Shown here: piece after piece, positions 17,848 to 28,169 of the stretch
Position numbering within the stretch: the stretch's first letter is position 1
Layout of the letters: every line of letters starts with the position of its first letter
NCBI GenBank assembly: GCA_031290775.1
Contig: JAITMX010000083.1
Coordinates: forward strand, 1 to 33,744
DNA: 33,744 nucleotides
Direction of reading: 5' to 3'
DNA from: Eubacteriales Family XIII. Incertae Sedis bacterium
Lineage (GTDB): Bacteria > Bacillota > Clostridia > Peptostreptococcales > Anaerovoracaceae
Made by a program: the position numbers and the translations under genes
Notes under the pieces: generated by a model
Seen by the model: the letters and a program-made list of their open reading frames with translations, nothing else
Told to the model about the DNA's origin: nothing
The model's database searches: none

Positions 17848-20640
17848 ATGAAACACAATTACGCAAACCGAACAAAGCCCTTGCCCCTAAAGCGATTTTT
17901 TGTAATTTTGCTGGCGCTTGCCATGCTGTTGCCGTCTTACGCGTTTGCCGGGACCGGCGACGACGCGATGAAGATTGAGATAGATCCCGGGAGCGCTACG
18001 CTCTCGAGAGGGGGGCACACGAAGTTCGGCGTCTATGTGGATGCCCCAAGGAGCGAGAGCAAGGCCGTCGTTTGGAGTTTGGAAGGAGCTTCCGACAGCG
18101 TTCTTGACCCGTACGGAGACTTGTATGTGGGCGCACAGGAAACGAGCGCGACCTTTAGGGTGTACGCCACATCCGTTTCCAGGCCGGCGGAATTTGCTTG
18201 CGCGACTGTGACCGTCCGCGATCCCTACGTGGCGCCGCCGGCCGTGACCGGCGTGACGCTGACCCCGAACGCGGTGAGCGTCGAAAAAGGGACATATCAG
18301 CAATTCACCGTGGAGGTGGCCGGCACGGGAAGCTATGACGACAGCGTCTCCTGGAGCTATACAGGGAAGACTTCCCCCCGCACCTACATGACCGGAAGCG
18401 GCCTGTTCGTAGCGGATGACGAGGCAAGCAGCCAGTTCACCTTGTATGCCACGTCTATGCAAAATCCCTCAATCAAAGGGTCCGCGACCATTACCGTCAC
18501 AGGCCCGCCCCCCCCGGGAACAGGAACCGTGACCGGCATCACCCTTGGCCCCGAGCGAGCGCAGATCAGCCGCTTGACGCAGTCGCAGATGCAGTTTGCC
18601 GCAGCCGTGGCCGGCACGGGGGATTATGACCGCAGCGTCACATGGGGCGTGCATTCCAAACTGATCACGAACAGCAGCAGCACGATAAGCCAGGCTGGCC
18701 TGCTGACCGTGCCTGTTTCGGAACGGAGCGAGGTTTTGTATGTGACCGCCACATCCAAGCAAAACCCGAGTGTCCGTGCGGAGACGCTTGTGACAGTGAC
18801 AAACACCTCCGCACCGACGCAGATACAGAGCATTGTGCCGAGAACCCCGAACATTACGCTCGAAAGAGGGAAATCAACTTTCCTTCGCGTGGATATATAC
18901 GGCACAAACGGGTATCATTCTGAGGGCCCCTACGGCACGCTTGCCTGGCATCTTGAGCCGTACTCGAGCAAAACCGCCCCCACCTCTACCATTGACGGGT
19001 ATGGCGAAATAAGGATCGCGGCGGACGAGCCCAACCAAAAACTTGCGGTCTATGCCACATCGACCTTGGATCCGTCTGTGCGCAGCATCAACATTTACAT
19101 CACCGTGACAGGCGCCGCCCCGGGTTCGGCCGTGACGGGCGTACGCATCACGAAGCCGCAGTTCACAAATGTCGTTTACGTGGAAAAAGGCAAGGCCTAT
19201 GATTTCGAGGCTCTCGTGGAGGGGGCCGGATACCCGAGCCAGGCCGTATCGTGGGGGCTGCTTTCCACCGCTGCCAGCTACTTCAGCGGAAACACCATCC
19301 ACATAAGCAACGCGGAAGCCGCGACGCAGTTGGATGTCATCGTGCACTCCGTGCAGGATCCCGGCAAATTCGCCGTCGCCCGGCTGATCGTCGGGACGCC
19401 ACCGCCGATCATCATCGACAGCATAAGCATAACGAACGAGAGCGACCCGTCGCTCGGAACCGCATGGATCCGAACGGGCGGCACGCGGCAATACAAAGCC
19501 ACGGTGAAGGGTTCCTATGGCCTGGAGCCGGTGCCGCAGGATGTCATATGGAATGTCCTCGACAATACCGACAGCAATACGACGATAGACGGCAACGGCT
19601 TTCTGAAGGTCGGGGCAAACGAAACCGCAAATTGCCTCTACATTCACGCACAATCCATCCATCAGCCTTTTAGTTGGGGAACGGTCGGGACTGCAAGCGT
19701 CTATCCGCGCAAGGCCATCAACGCCGCGACAGCCCTCGGAATCACCCCGGCATCGGCAAGCCTGATTCCCGGAGTTCAAAAAACTTTCAGCGCTGCCGTC
19801 AGCGGAGAGGCGGCGGATCCGGCTTGGTTCAACTGGAGCCTCTCGGCCGGGGCGTATGCGACCGTTGACGCATATGGAGCGGTAACGGTGGGCGCCAACC
19901 AACCGATAGGCTCGACATTGACTGTCAGGGCGACCTCCAAGGATTATCCGCAAAAATATGCCGAGAGCACAATCACTGTAATTGGCGGCGTCCAGTCCCG
20001 GGCGCCCGCGAGCAGCGCCAAGCAGACCGGCTGGGTGACGGTCGATGGGCAGGCCCGGTATTTTGACCCGGCAAATGGCGGCATTGCGCCGCAGGGCTGG
20101 TTTCAGCATTCAAATGGCCAGACCTACTACTTCTGGTACGGCGGCGAAGGCATCTTCGCGACCGGGCTGCAGACAATCGGCGGCAAGCAGTATTATTTCA
20201 ACGAGCAGGGGCATAAGGCAGTAGGCTGGCAGGCGATCGATGGGCAGGCCCGGTATTTCGACCCGGCAAATGACGGCGCCGCGCCGCAGGGCTGGTTTCA
20301 GCATTCAAACGGCCAGACCTACTACTTCTGGTACAGCGGCAAAGGCGCCTTTGCGACCGGGCTGCAGACAATCGGCGGCAAGGCCTACGGTTTCAATGAG
20401 CAAGGGCATAAGGCAGTAGGCTGGCAGGTGATCGATGGGCAGGCCCGGTATTTCGACCCGGCAAATGATGGCGCAGCGCCGCAGGGTTGGTTCAAGCATT
20501 CAAATGGCCAGACATACTACTTCTGGTGGACAGGCAAGGGCGCCTTTGCGACCGGGCTGCAGGAGATTGGGGGCAAGCAGTACTATTTCAACGATGCCGG
20601 CCATCTGCTGCAAAACACTGCCGTTATCGACGAAAAATAA
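17848..20640 (+). CDS. Secreted surface protein: signal peptide, multiple Ig-like (Big-type) repeats, C-terminal cell-wall/choline-binding-type repeats
   Basis: Signal FFVILLALAMLLPSYAFA. Repeated 'GVTLTP…ATSMQNPSIKGSATITVTG' modules. C-terminal GWFQHSNGQTYYFWYSGKGAFATGLQTIGGKQYYFNEQGHKAVGW repeats. Good RBS before ATG 17848. Confidence 0.88.
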   Translation: MKHNYANRTKPLPLKRFFVILLALAMLLPSYAFAGTGDDAMKIEIDPGSATLSRGGHTKFGVYVDAPRSESKAVVWSLEGASDSVLDPYGDLYVGAQETSATFRVYATSVSRPAEFACATVTVRDPYVAPPAVTGVTLTPNAVSVEKGTYQQFTVEVAGTGSYDDSVSWSYTGKTSPRTYMTGSGLFVADDEASSQFTLYATSMQNPSIKGSATITVTGPPPPGTGTVTGITLGPERAQISRLTQSQMQFAAAVAGTGDYDRSVTWGVHSKLITNSSSTISQAGLLTVPVSERSEVLYVTATSKQNPSVRAETLVTVTNTSAPTQIQSIVPRTPNITLERGKSTFLRVDIYGTNGYHSEGPYGTLAWHLEPYSSKTAPTSTIDGYGEIRIAADEPNQKLAVYATSTLDPSVRSINIYITVTGAAPGSAVTGVRITKPQFTNVVYVEKGKAYDFEALVEGAGYPSQAVSWGLLSTAASYFSGNTIHISNAEAATQLDVIVHSVQDPGKFAVARLIVGTPPPIIIDSISITNESDPSLGTAWIRTGGTRQYKATVKGSYGLEPVPQDVIWNVLDNTDSNTTIDGNGFLKVGANETANCLYIHAQSIHQPFSWGTVGTASVYPRKAINAATALGITPASASLIPGVQKTFSAAVSGEAADPAWFNWSLSAGAYATVDAYGAVTVGANQPIGSTLTVRATSKDYPQKYAESTITVIGGVQSRAPASSAKQTGWVTVDGQARYFDPANGGIAPQGWFQHSNGQTYYFWYGGEGIFATGLQTIGGKQYYFNEQGHKAVGWQAIDGQARYFDPANDGAAPQGWFQHSNGQTYYFWYSGKGAFATGLQTIGGKAYGFNEQGHKAVGWQVIDGQARYFDPANDGAAPQGWFKHSNGQTYYFWWTGKGAFATGLQEIGGKQYYFNDAGHLLQNTAVIDEK
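20041..20600 (+). repeat. About three near-identical 195-bp tandem coding repeats (cell-wall-binding modules)
   Basis: 'TCGATGGGCAGGCCCGGTATTT' recurs near 20042, 20237 and 20432 (195-bp period), with long flanking identity. Confidence 0.85.
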
Positions 20641-20662
20641 ACATCGCCCCTTTACCCGAAAA

Positions 20663-20881
20663 TCAATTCGGGCGCGTCGTTTTCGACAAACAGATACCAG
20701 CTCGCCGTTTCGCGATACGCAATTGCCCCGGCAAGCTGGTTTTTGATTTGCCGTCTATCAGGATCGTGAGGATATAGCCGCGCTTTCCAAGCGCGATGAA
20801 CGTATTGATCTCCCCGGCGTGCCGGCAACTGATGAAAGCGTCATAGCGAAACACGCTTTCGCCATCTGAAAGGGTTTGCAT
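20663..20881 (-). pseudogene. TIR-domain-like remnant with probable internal deletion
   Basis: FRYDAFISCRHAGE resembles the TIR strand-A motif (YDAFISYRH). It runs directly into INTFIALGKRGYILTILIDGKSKTSLPGQLR, resembling a much later TIR segment (ILTLLIDGEP..FP.ELR). Confidence 0.45.
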
Positions 20882-20960
20882 AGGGCAGGGCCTGAGCGGC
20901 CACCTGACAAAAACTTGACAAAAACTTTGTGATAAAAAATGGGAAAATGGGAAAAACGGC

Positions 20961-20988
20961 TTGCGCCGCCGCTTGCGCGTGATATAAT
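20961..20988 (+). promoter_or_regulatory. Sigma-A-like promoter TTGCGC-16 bp-TATAAT upstream of purL
   Basis: -35 at 20961-20966, -10 at 20983-20988. Confidence 0.6.
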
Positions 20989-21048
20989 TATTCAGGCGTG
21001 TGCGTAAAAATTCAAAAAATTCAAAAAATAAAGGAAGTTGACCGCAAA

Positions 21049-24000
21049 ATGGTAAAGAGATTATTTGTTGAAAAAAAGAACGGGTTTGACATTGAGGCGC
21101 AAAACCTCAAAAAAGAGCTCAAGGAAAATTTGGGGATCACGGGCCTGAAAAAAGTGCGCGTCATCAACCGCTACGACGTCGAAAACATTTCGGACGGGCT
21201 GTACGAAAAGGCGAAAGAGCTTGTTTTTTCCGAAATCAACCTTGACGATGTTTCCGATGAGGAAGTGGGCATTCCGGAAGACGCGTTTGCTTTTGGGATC
21301 GAATACCTGCCCGGCCAGTTTGACCAAAGGTCGGACAGCGCCGCGACCTGTATCCGGCTCATCGAACCGGAGGCGGAGCCCGCCGTGCGCTGCGCAAAAC
21401 TCATCGTGATCGAAAGCAAATTGGACGAGGGCATAAAAAACCGGATTATCGCTTATTGCGTCAATCCCGTCGATTCGAGGCTTGCCTCTTTTGCGAAGCC
21501 GGACACGCTCGAGGCTGCCTTGCCCGAGCCGCCCGCCGTAGGCGCCCTCGCGGGGTTTCGCGGGATGGGCGACGGCGAGCTGCGGCAGGCCGAGGCGGAG
21601 ATGGGCTTTGCGATGAGCCACGACGATCTGCGTTTTGTGCAGTCGTATTTTGCGGAGGAGGAGTTTCGCGACCCGACGGTCACGGAGCTTCGCGTCATCG
21701 ACACCTATTGGTCGGACCATTGCCGGCATACGACTTTTTTGACGAGGCTGACGGATATCGGTTTTGAGGAAGGCGGATACAGCGCGTTGGTCAAAGAAGC
21801 CTTTGGCGAGTACCTGAGCCTGCGCAAAGACGTCTATGGCGAAGAGGAGGCTGAAAAGCGCCCGCTCACGCTCATGGACATGGCGACGATCGGCGCGAAA
21901 TATTTGAAGAAACAGGGCTTGCTCGACGACCTTGACGAGTCCGACGAAATCAACGCGTGCAGCATCAAGGTCAAAGCCGAGATCGTCCCGGCGCCCGGCG
22001 CGGCGCCTGTTTTGGAAGACTGGCTCGTCATGTTCAAAAACGAAACGCACAACCACCCGACGGAGATCGAGCCCTTCGGCGGCGCCGCGACCTGTCTGGG
22101 CGGCGCGATCCGCGACCCGCTTTCCGGGCGTTCCTACGTTTATCAGGCGATGCGCGTCACGGGCAGCGGCGACCCCGGCTTGTCGATCAAAGACACCTTG
22201 CCCGGCAAATTGACACAGTACCAGATCACGCGGGGAGCCGCAAAGGGTTATAGCTCATACGGCAACCAGATTGGAATCGCGACGGGCCTCATCGACGAAA
22301 TATACGATGAGGCCTATATGGCAAAGCGCCTCGAGATTGGCGCTGTCGTCGGCGCAGCCCCCGCGGCAAACGTCATTCGCGAGACGCCGGCGCGCGGCGA
22401 CGCCATCCTCATCGTCGGCGGCAGGACGGGCCGCGACGGGATCGGCGGCGCGACGGGCAGCTCAAAAGAGCATACGGAAGAATCGATCCATACAGCCGGC
22501 GCCGAGGTGCAAAAAGGCAATCCGCCGATCGAGCGCGATATCCAGCGTTTGTTTCGGCGGGCTGAGGCCGCGCGCCTCATCAAGCGCTGCAACGACTTTG
22601 GCGCAGGCGGCGTTGCGGTCGCCATCGGCGAGCTCGCGCCGAGCATCGACATCAACCTTGACAAAATCCCGAAAAAATACGAGGGCATCGGGGGGACGGA
22701 GCTTGCGATTTCGGAAAGCCAGGAACGCATGGCCGTCGTCGTCGCAAAAGAAAACGTCGAGGCGTTTTCGGCCTACGCCGCCGAAGAAAACATCGAAGTC
22801 ACGCGGGTCGCAAAAGTCACGGACACGGGCCGCTTTCGCATGTATTGGCGCGACGACCTCATCCTCGACCTGTCAAGGAAATTCCTTGACACCAACGGCG
22901 TGCTTCAAGAGCGCAAAGCGCGGATACGGGAACAGGACATCAATATCCGGCGCGGCCTCGAAATCGCGGCCGAGTCCCCCGGCGAGCGCGATCTGCTCGG
23001 CCTGCTCTCGGATCTCAACTGCGCGGGCAAGCGCGGCCTCATCGAATATTTTGACAGCACGATCGGCGCGGGCAGCCTGCTTTTGCCGCTCGGCGGCAAG
23101 ACGCAGCTGACGCCGGCCATCGGCATGGCGGCCAAGCTGCCCGTCACATCCGGCGACACAAACACCGCGACGCTCATGAGCTACGGGTTCGACCCGCGCA
23201 TCGCAAAGGACAGCCCCTTCCACAGCGCGATGTACGCCGTGCTCGACAGCTGCGCAAAAATCTGCGCGATGGGCGGGGACATCGAAAAAATCAGATTGTC
23301 GTTTCAGGAATATTTTCCGAAGCTCGGCACGGTGCCGTCGCGCTGGGCGAGCCCCGTCATGGCGCTGCTCGGCGCGCTCAAAGCGCAGATTGCGCTTGGC
23401 GTCCCGGCAATCGGCGGCAAGGACAGCATGTCCGGCTCTTTCCGAAACCTTGACGTCGCGCCGACACTCGTATCGTTTGCGGTCTGCGCGGCCGACGCGC
23501 GGCATATCGTTTCGCCTGAAATCAAGAGGCCCGGAAGCCGATTGATCTTTCTCGAATGCCCGAGGGATGGGCTTTTCACGCCCGATTTTGAAATCTTCAA
23601 GAAGAATATGCAGCGTGTCCAAAAGCTGGCGCGTGAAGGCAGAATCCTCGCGGCCAATACAGTTTCGTACGGAGGCCTTTTTGTTGCCGTCGCGAAAATG
23701 GCTGTCGGCAATATGATAGGCGCGGTATTTTTCGCGCCGAGCAAGAGCGACCTCATCGACGAAAGTTACGGCAGCCTGCTGCTCGAAGTGGGCGGCGCGG
23801 AGGACCCCGAGGCGATGTTCGGCGGGCTGCCCTACCGCGTCATCGGCGAGACGGTGGACAGCGGCAGCATTGAGATCAAAGGGGCGGCGGGCATGGTCGC
23901 CTCTTCTGCGGTGGATTCGGCCATCGTGCCGCTTTCGGAAATCGTCGAGCGCTGGGAGATGCCGCTTTCGGCGGTCTTTCCCACGCGGGCGGGCATTCCG

Positions 24001-24882
24001 GCGGACGGCGACGAGATCCCCGCGCCGCTCGACCACGACAAGCGAAACGGAGGGGGCGGCTCCTCATTCAAAGTCGGCCCCGCGCGGCCCCGTGTCTTCA
24101 TCCCCGTTTTCCCGGGCACAAACTGCGAGGCCGACAGTCGCCGCGCCTTTGAGCGCGCGGGCGCGGATGTGACCGTGCTCAACCTGCTCTCCATGAACCA
24201 TGGTAAGCTGAGCGACTCGATCAAACGCATGGCGGAAGAAATCGGGCGGAGCCAAATCGTCATGATCCCGGGCGGCTTTTCCGGCGGCGATGAGCCTGAG
24301 GGCTCGGCAAAGTTCATCGCGGCTGTATTTCGCAGCCCATATATGAAGGAAGCCACTTTCGATTTTCTCGAAAACAGGGACGGCCTCATGCTCGGCATCT
24401 GCAACGGTTTTCAGGCGCTCGTCAAGCTCGGGCTGCTGCCCTACGGCAGGGTCACGGAGCCCGGCGAAAACGCGCCGACCCTTACCTACAACACGATCGG
24501 CCGCCATATGTCGCGCCTCGTACGCGCACGCGTCAGCTCCGTGCTGTCGCCGTGGCTCGCGGGCGCAAGGCCCGGCGACATCCACACGCTGCCCGTGTCG
24601 CACGGCGAGGGGCGTTTCGTCGCGGGCGATGAGACGCTCGCCGAGTTGGCCGCGGGCGGGCAGATCGCGACGCAATACGTGGACTTGTCGGGCGCGCCGA
24701 CCTATGATATCCGGTACAACCCCAACGGCTCCGTGCTCGCCATCGAGGGGATCACGTCGCCGGACGGCCGTATCTTCGGGCGCATGGGTCACTCGGAGCG
24801 CAATGCGCACGGGCTCTATGTCAACGTGCCCGGCGTCTACGACGACAGCATCTTTGCGTCGGGCGTCGCGTATTTCAAGTAG
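21049..24882 (+). CDS. purL: Phosphoribosylformylglycinamidine synthase, large single-chain form
   Basis: Full-length FGAMS: YWSDHCRHTTF, FKNETHNHPTEIEPFGGAATCLGGAIRDPLSGR, NDFGAGG, C-terminal GATase PVFPGTNCEADS…GICNGFQALVKLGLLP…HGEGRF. ATG 21049 preferred over 20998. Confidence 0.94.
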   Translation: MVKRLFVEKKNGFDIEAQNLKKELKENLGITGLKKVRVINRYDVENISDGLYEKAKELVFSEINLDDVSDEEVGIPEDAFAFGIEYLPGQFDQRSDSAATCIRLIEPEAEPAVRCAKLIVIESKLDEGIKNRIIAYCVNPVDSRLASFAKPDTLEAALPEPPAVGALAGFRGMGDGELRQAEAEMGFAMSHDDLRFVQSYFAEEEFRDPTVTELRVIDTYWSDHCRHTTFLTRLTDIGFEEGGYSALVKEAFGEYLSLRKDVYGEEEAEKRPLTLMDMATIGAKYLKKQGLLDDLDESDEINACSIKVKAEIVPAPGAAPVLEDWLVMFKNETHNHPTEIEPFGGAATCLGGAIRDPLSGRSYVYQAMRVTGSGDPGLSIKDTLPGKLTQYQITRGAAKGYSSYGNQIGIATGLIDEIYDEAYMAKRLEIGAVVGAAPAANVIRETPARGDAILIVGGRTGRDGIGGATGSSKEHTEESIHTAGAEVQKGNPPIERDIQRLFRRAEAARLIKRCNDFGAGGVAVAIGELAPSIDINLDKIPKKYEGIGGTELAISESQERMAVVVAKENVEAFSAYAAEENIEVTRVAKVTDTGRFRMYWRDDLILDLSRKFLDTNGVLQERKARIREQDINIRRGLEIAAESPGERDLLGLLSDLNCAGKRGLIEYFDSTIGAGSLLLPLGGKTQLTPAIGMAAKLPVTSGDTNTATLMSYGFDPRIAKDSPFHSAMYAVLDSCAKICAMGGDIEKIRLSFQEYFPKLGTVPSRWASPVMALLGALKAQIALGVPAIGGKDSMSGSFRNLDVAPTLVSFAVCAADARHIVSPEIKRPGSRLIFLECPRDGLFTPDFEIFKKNMQRVQKLAREGRILAANTVSYGGLFVAVAKMAVGNMIGAVFFAPSKSDLIDESYGSLLLEVGGAEDPEAMFGGLPYRVIGETVDSGSIEIKGAAGMVASSAVDSAIVPLSEIVERWEMPLSAVFPTRAGIPADGDEIPAPLDHDKRNGGGGSSFKVGPARPRVFIPVFPGTNCEADSRRAFERAGADVTVLNLLSMNHGKLSDSIKRMAEEIGRSQIVMIPGGFSGGDEPEGSAKFIAAVFRSPYMKEATFDFLENRDGLMLGICNGFQALVKLGLLPYGRVTEPGENAPTLTYNTIGRHMSRLVRARVSSVLSPWLAGARPGDIHTLPVSHGEGRFVAGDETLAELAAGGQIATQYVDLSGAPTYDIRYNPNGSVLAIEGITSPDGRIFGRMGHSERNAHGLYVNVPGVYDDSIFASGVAYFK

Positions 24883-24942
24883 CGCGATTGCGATAATCAC
24901 GACAGCCATTGCAACTATTATAATAATCATCAAGGAGGGCGC

Positions 24943-25434
24943 ATGAAAGTTGGGATCGTAATGGGAAGCAAGAGCGACTACAAGGTCGTGGAGCGCGCGG
25001 AAAAAACGCTCGAGGCTTTTGACATCGAGTACGCGACGCGTATCATTTCCGCGCACCGGACGCCCTCGGCCGCCGAGGCTTTTTCAAAGCAGGCGGAAGA
25101 CGAGGGTTTTGAAGCCCTCATCGCGGCGGCGGGCAAGGCCGCCCATCTTGCCGGCGTGCTCGCGGCAAACACGCCGCTGCCTGTCATCGGGCTGCCAATC
25201 AAATCGTCAACGCTCGACGGCCTCGATTCCCTGCTCTCGACCGTGCAAATGCCGAAAGGCGTGCCCGTCGCGACCGTCGCGATCGACGGCGCGGAAAACG
25301 CCGCGCTGCTCGCGGTGCAGATATTGTCCGTCAAGTACCCGGGGCTTCGCGAAGGGATGCGCTCGTACAAAGAGGCGATGGCGAGAGAGATCATGCAAGC
25401 GGACCAAGCGTTTCAGGAGGAAAGAAATGACTGA
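24943..25434 (+). CDS. purE: 5-(carboxyamino)imidazole ribonucleotide mutase
   Basis: GSKSDYKVVERAEKTLEAF, ISAHRTP, IAAAGKAAHLAGVLAANTPLPVIGLP. Confidence 0.94.
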   Translation: MKVGIVMGSKSDYKVVERAEKTLEAFDIEYATRIISAHRTPSAAEAFSKQAEDEGFEALIAAAGKAAHLAGVLAANTPLPVIGLPIKSSTLDGLDSLLSTVQMPKGVPVATVAIDGAENAALLAVQILSVKYPGLREGMRSYKEAMAREIMQADQAFQEERND

Positions 25435-26161
25435 GAAAAAAAATCAAATTTACGAAGGCAAAGCCAAGAAAGTCTACGCGACGGACGACCCCTACCTTTA
25501 CATCGTTTCGTACAAGGACGACGCGACCGCTTTCAACGGCGAAAAGAGGGGGCAGATCGCGGGCAAGGGCATCGTCAACAACACGATGACAAACATCATC
25601 TTCAAAATTATCGGGGAAAACGGCGTGCCGACGCATTTCGTGAAGCAGCTTGACGACAGGGACACAATTGTGAGGGCCGTGACAATCCTGCCGCTCGAAG
25701 TCATCATCCGCAATGTCGCCGCGGGCTCGTTCTCAAAACGCTACGGCGTCCCCGAGGGCACGGCGCTGCTGCGCCCGACGCTGGAGTTTTCGTACAAAAA
25801 AGACGAGCTCGGCGATCCGCTCATAAACGACGACCACGCGCTCGCGCTTGGGCTCATCGACGAGGGGCAGCTCGCGCAGGTCAAGACATACACGCACAAG
25901 ATCAACGAGATTTTGAAAGGGTTCTTCCTTGGCAAAGGGCTGAAGCTCATCGACTTCAAGATCGAATTTGGGACGGACAACAAGACCGGCGAGGTGATTC
26001 TCGCGGACGAGATATCGCCGGACACCTGCCGCCTGTGGGACGTCGTGACAAATGAAAAGATGGACAAGGACCGCTTCCGGCGCGACCTTGGCAATGTGGA
26101 GGAGACGTATCAGGAGGTGTTTGCGCGCGTCGGCGGCAGAGCGGAAGGGGACAATTATTAA
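25427..26161 (+). CDS. purC: SAICAR synthase
   Basis: IYEGKAKKVYATDDP, KDDATAFNGEKRGQIAGKG, RNVAAGSFSKRYG, LADEISPDTCRLWD. Start overlaps the purE end (8 bp). Confidence 0.94.
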   Translation: MTEKKNQIYEGKAKKVYATDDPYLYIVSYKDDATAFNGEKRGQIAGKGIVNNTMTNIIFKIIGENGVPTHFVKQLDDRDTIVRAVTILPLEVIIRNVAAGSFSKRYGVPEGTALLRPTLEFSYKKDELGDPLINDDHALALGLIDEGQLAQVKTYTHKINEILKGFFLGKGLKLIDFKIEFGTDNKTGEVILADEISPDTCRLWDVVTNEKMDKDRFRRDLGNVEETYQEVFARVGGRAEGDNY

Positions 26162-27195
26162 TGGACGGCAAACTGACATACAAAGACGCGGGCGTCGATA
26201 CAAAGGAAGGCGAACGCGCGGTAAAGCTGATGAAGGAGCATGTGAAAAAAACCTTTGACGGCGGCGTGCTCACGGGGCTTGGCGGTTTTGGCAGCCTGTA
26301 TATGCCCGATCTCGCGGGCATCAGCGCGCCCGTGCTCGTTGCGGGCACAGACGGCGTCGGCACCAAGCTCATGATCGCTTTCATGATGGACAAGCATGAC
26401 ACCGTGGGCCAGGATTGCGTGGCAATGTGTGTCAACGATGTGATTTGCCAGGGCGCAAAGCCGCTCTTTTTTATCGACTACATCGCGACCGGGCGTGTTG
26501 ACGCCGACAAAATCGCGGCCATCGTGGGCGGCGTGGCGGACGGCTGCGTACTCGGCGAATGCGCGCTTGTCGGCGGCGAGACGGCGGAGATGCCCGGGCT
26601 CTACAAAGCTGACGAATATGACCTGGCGGGTTTTTGCGTCGGCCTCGTCGACCGCGACCGGATTATCGATGGCAAAAACGTCAAAGAGGGCGACGTCATC
26701 ATCGGCATCAAGAGCAATGGGCTTCACAGCAACGGCTTTTCGCTCGTGCGCAAGGTGCTGTTTGACAAGGCAGGCTTGACGGCCTCGGACAAACCGGACG
26801 GCCTCGGCGGCCTTTCGCTCGGCGAGATCCTGCTGACGCCGACGCGCATCTATACAAAACAGGTGCGTACCATCCTCGGCCGCACGCAGCCCAAGGCGCT
26901 GATCCACATCACGGGCGGCGGCTTTTATGAAAACATCCCCCGCGTCATGCCGGCCGGCCTCGGCGCCCGCATTCGCAAGGAGACGTGGGTCCGCCCAAAG
27001 ATTTTCGACTTGATTCAGAGCCTCGGAGACATCGACGAGAAAGAGATGTTTTCCACATTTAATATGGGAATCGCCCTCATGGCCATTGTTGACAAAAGCG
27101 CGGCGACGCCTGTCATCGAATTGCTCGCGGCAGAGGGCGAAGCGGCCGCCGTAATCGGGGAGGTTTCGCTCGGCGCCGGCGTGACGGTCTGGTAG
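26161..27195 (+). CDS. purM: Phosphoribosylformylglycinamidine cyclo-ligase (AIR synthase)
   Basis: TYKDAGVDTKEGE, LVAGTDGVGTKLMIA, DCVAMCVNDVICQGAKPLFFIDY, ALIHITGGGFYENIPRVMP. TAATG overlap with purC. Confidence 0.94.
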   Translation: MDGKLTYKDAGVDTKEGERAVKLMKEHVKKTFDGGVLTGLGGFGSLYMPDLAGISAPVLVAGTDGVGTKLMIAFMMDKHDTVGQDCVAMCVNDVICQGAKPLFFIDYIATGRVDADKIAAIVGGVADGCVLGECALVGGETAEMPGLYKADEYDLAGFCVGLVDRDRIIDGKNVKEGDVIIGIKSNGLHSNGFSLVRKVLFDKAGLTASDKPDGLGGLSLGEILLTPTRIYTKQVRTILGRTQPKALIHITGGGFYENIPRVMPAGLGARIRKETWVRPKIFDLIQSLGDIDEKEMFSTFNMGIALMAIVDKSAATPVIELLAAEGEAAAVIGEVSLGAGVTVW

Positions 27196-27449
27196 ATCGC
27201 TGCCATAAGGGAAGATGAACAACTATCAAACCGTATATCAAATTCGCAAGCGATTGGGAGAAAAAGATTGGCCAAAAATAAAAAGAGCCCCCGCAAGCAC
27301 TGGCACTTGAAAGGGAACCTCTTCTGTTCGTGATAACAAAAGTATAACACAAAATGCAAAAAACAACAGGAATTTTCACAACGGAAGCTGAAACAAACAA
27401 ATGCCCGGCAGGCACCAGGGCGAATGGCACACGAAAAGGGCAAGGGACG

Positions 27450-27947
27450 ATGAACAACTACGCTTTTATTGACGGGCAAAACCTACACCTCGGGACGACG
27501 CGGGCGGCCGTGCCGTGGTCGGTTGACCTTGCGCGGTTTCGCGTGTATCTTCGTGAGAAATTCAACGTGGCCAAGGCTTATTACTTCCTCGGATACTATG
27601 ACATAAGCTACACAAATCTGTATATCGACATTCAGGACGCGGGGTTCACGCTGATTTTCAGGGAACACAGTTCCTTAATGTCAGGAACGAAAAAGGGCAA
27701 CGTCGATACGGATATTATCTTTTTGATCATGAAGGCGCTGTACAAACGCGAGGCATTTGATAAGGTTGTGCTGGTCTCCGGCGACGGTGATTATTGGCGG
27801 ATGGTTGATTTTTTGATTGAAGAAAACCGTTTTGAAAAGCTGCTTGCCCCAAGCAAAAAGGCAATATCTTCTCTGTATAAACGGATGCCGGATGCGATGC
27901 GCGTGTTTTTGGATGACCAGAGCATCAAACAAAAAATCAGGAAATAA
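27450..27947 (+). CDS. NYN-domain (LabA/DUF88-type) putative ribonuclease
   Basis: YAFIDGQNLHLG, KGNVDTDIIFLIMKALYKREAFDKVVLVSGDGDYWRMVDFLIEENRFEKLLAPSK: conserved NYN Asp motifs. Confidence 0.85.
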   Translation: MNNYAFIDGQNLHLGTTRAAVPWSVDLARFRVYLREKFNVAKAYYFLGYYDISYTNLYIDIQDAGFTLIFREHSSLMSGTKKGNVDTDIIFLIMKALYKREAFDKVVLVSGDGDYWRMVDFLIEENRFEKLLAPSKKAISSLYKRMPDAMRVFLDDQSIKQKIRK

Positions 27948-28096
27948 AAAGGCAGGTTCGCCTTAGGTATCTCTCCGTTCGGTACATCCCTGCGTCGTGA
28001 TATATAGACTATACCACAAAAAAGAGAAAAATCAATAGCAAAAAGAGAGTGAAATAAACAAATGCCCAGTGTCCGTTCAGAGATTAGCCAAAATGA

Positions 28097-28169
28097 TGTC
28101 ATTCCCGGGTTTATCCCGGGAATCCAGTGATTAGTCGTACCCTGGATTCCCGCATTCGCGGGAATGACA
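28097..28169. repeat. Compound palindromic REP/BIME-like element: inverted pair of TGTCATTCCCG…CGGGAATCCAG hairpins
   Basis: Left 28097-28127 TGTCATTCCCGGGTTTATCCCGGGAATCCAG; right 28142-28169 CTGGATTCCCGCATTCGCGGGAATGACA. Flanks are reverse complements with different self-complementary cores. Confidence 0.85.

Noticed and set aside
27214-27312. Small ORF MNNYQTVYQIRKRLGEKDWPKIKRAPASTGT after purM
   Set aside because: Too short, no recognised family, and its start merely resembles the NYN start sequence. Possibly a remnant but not supportable.
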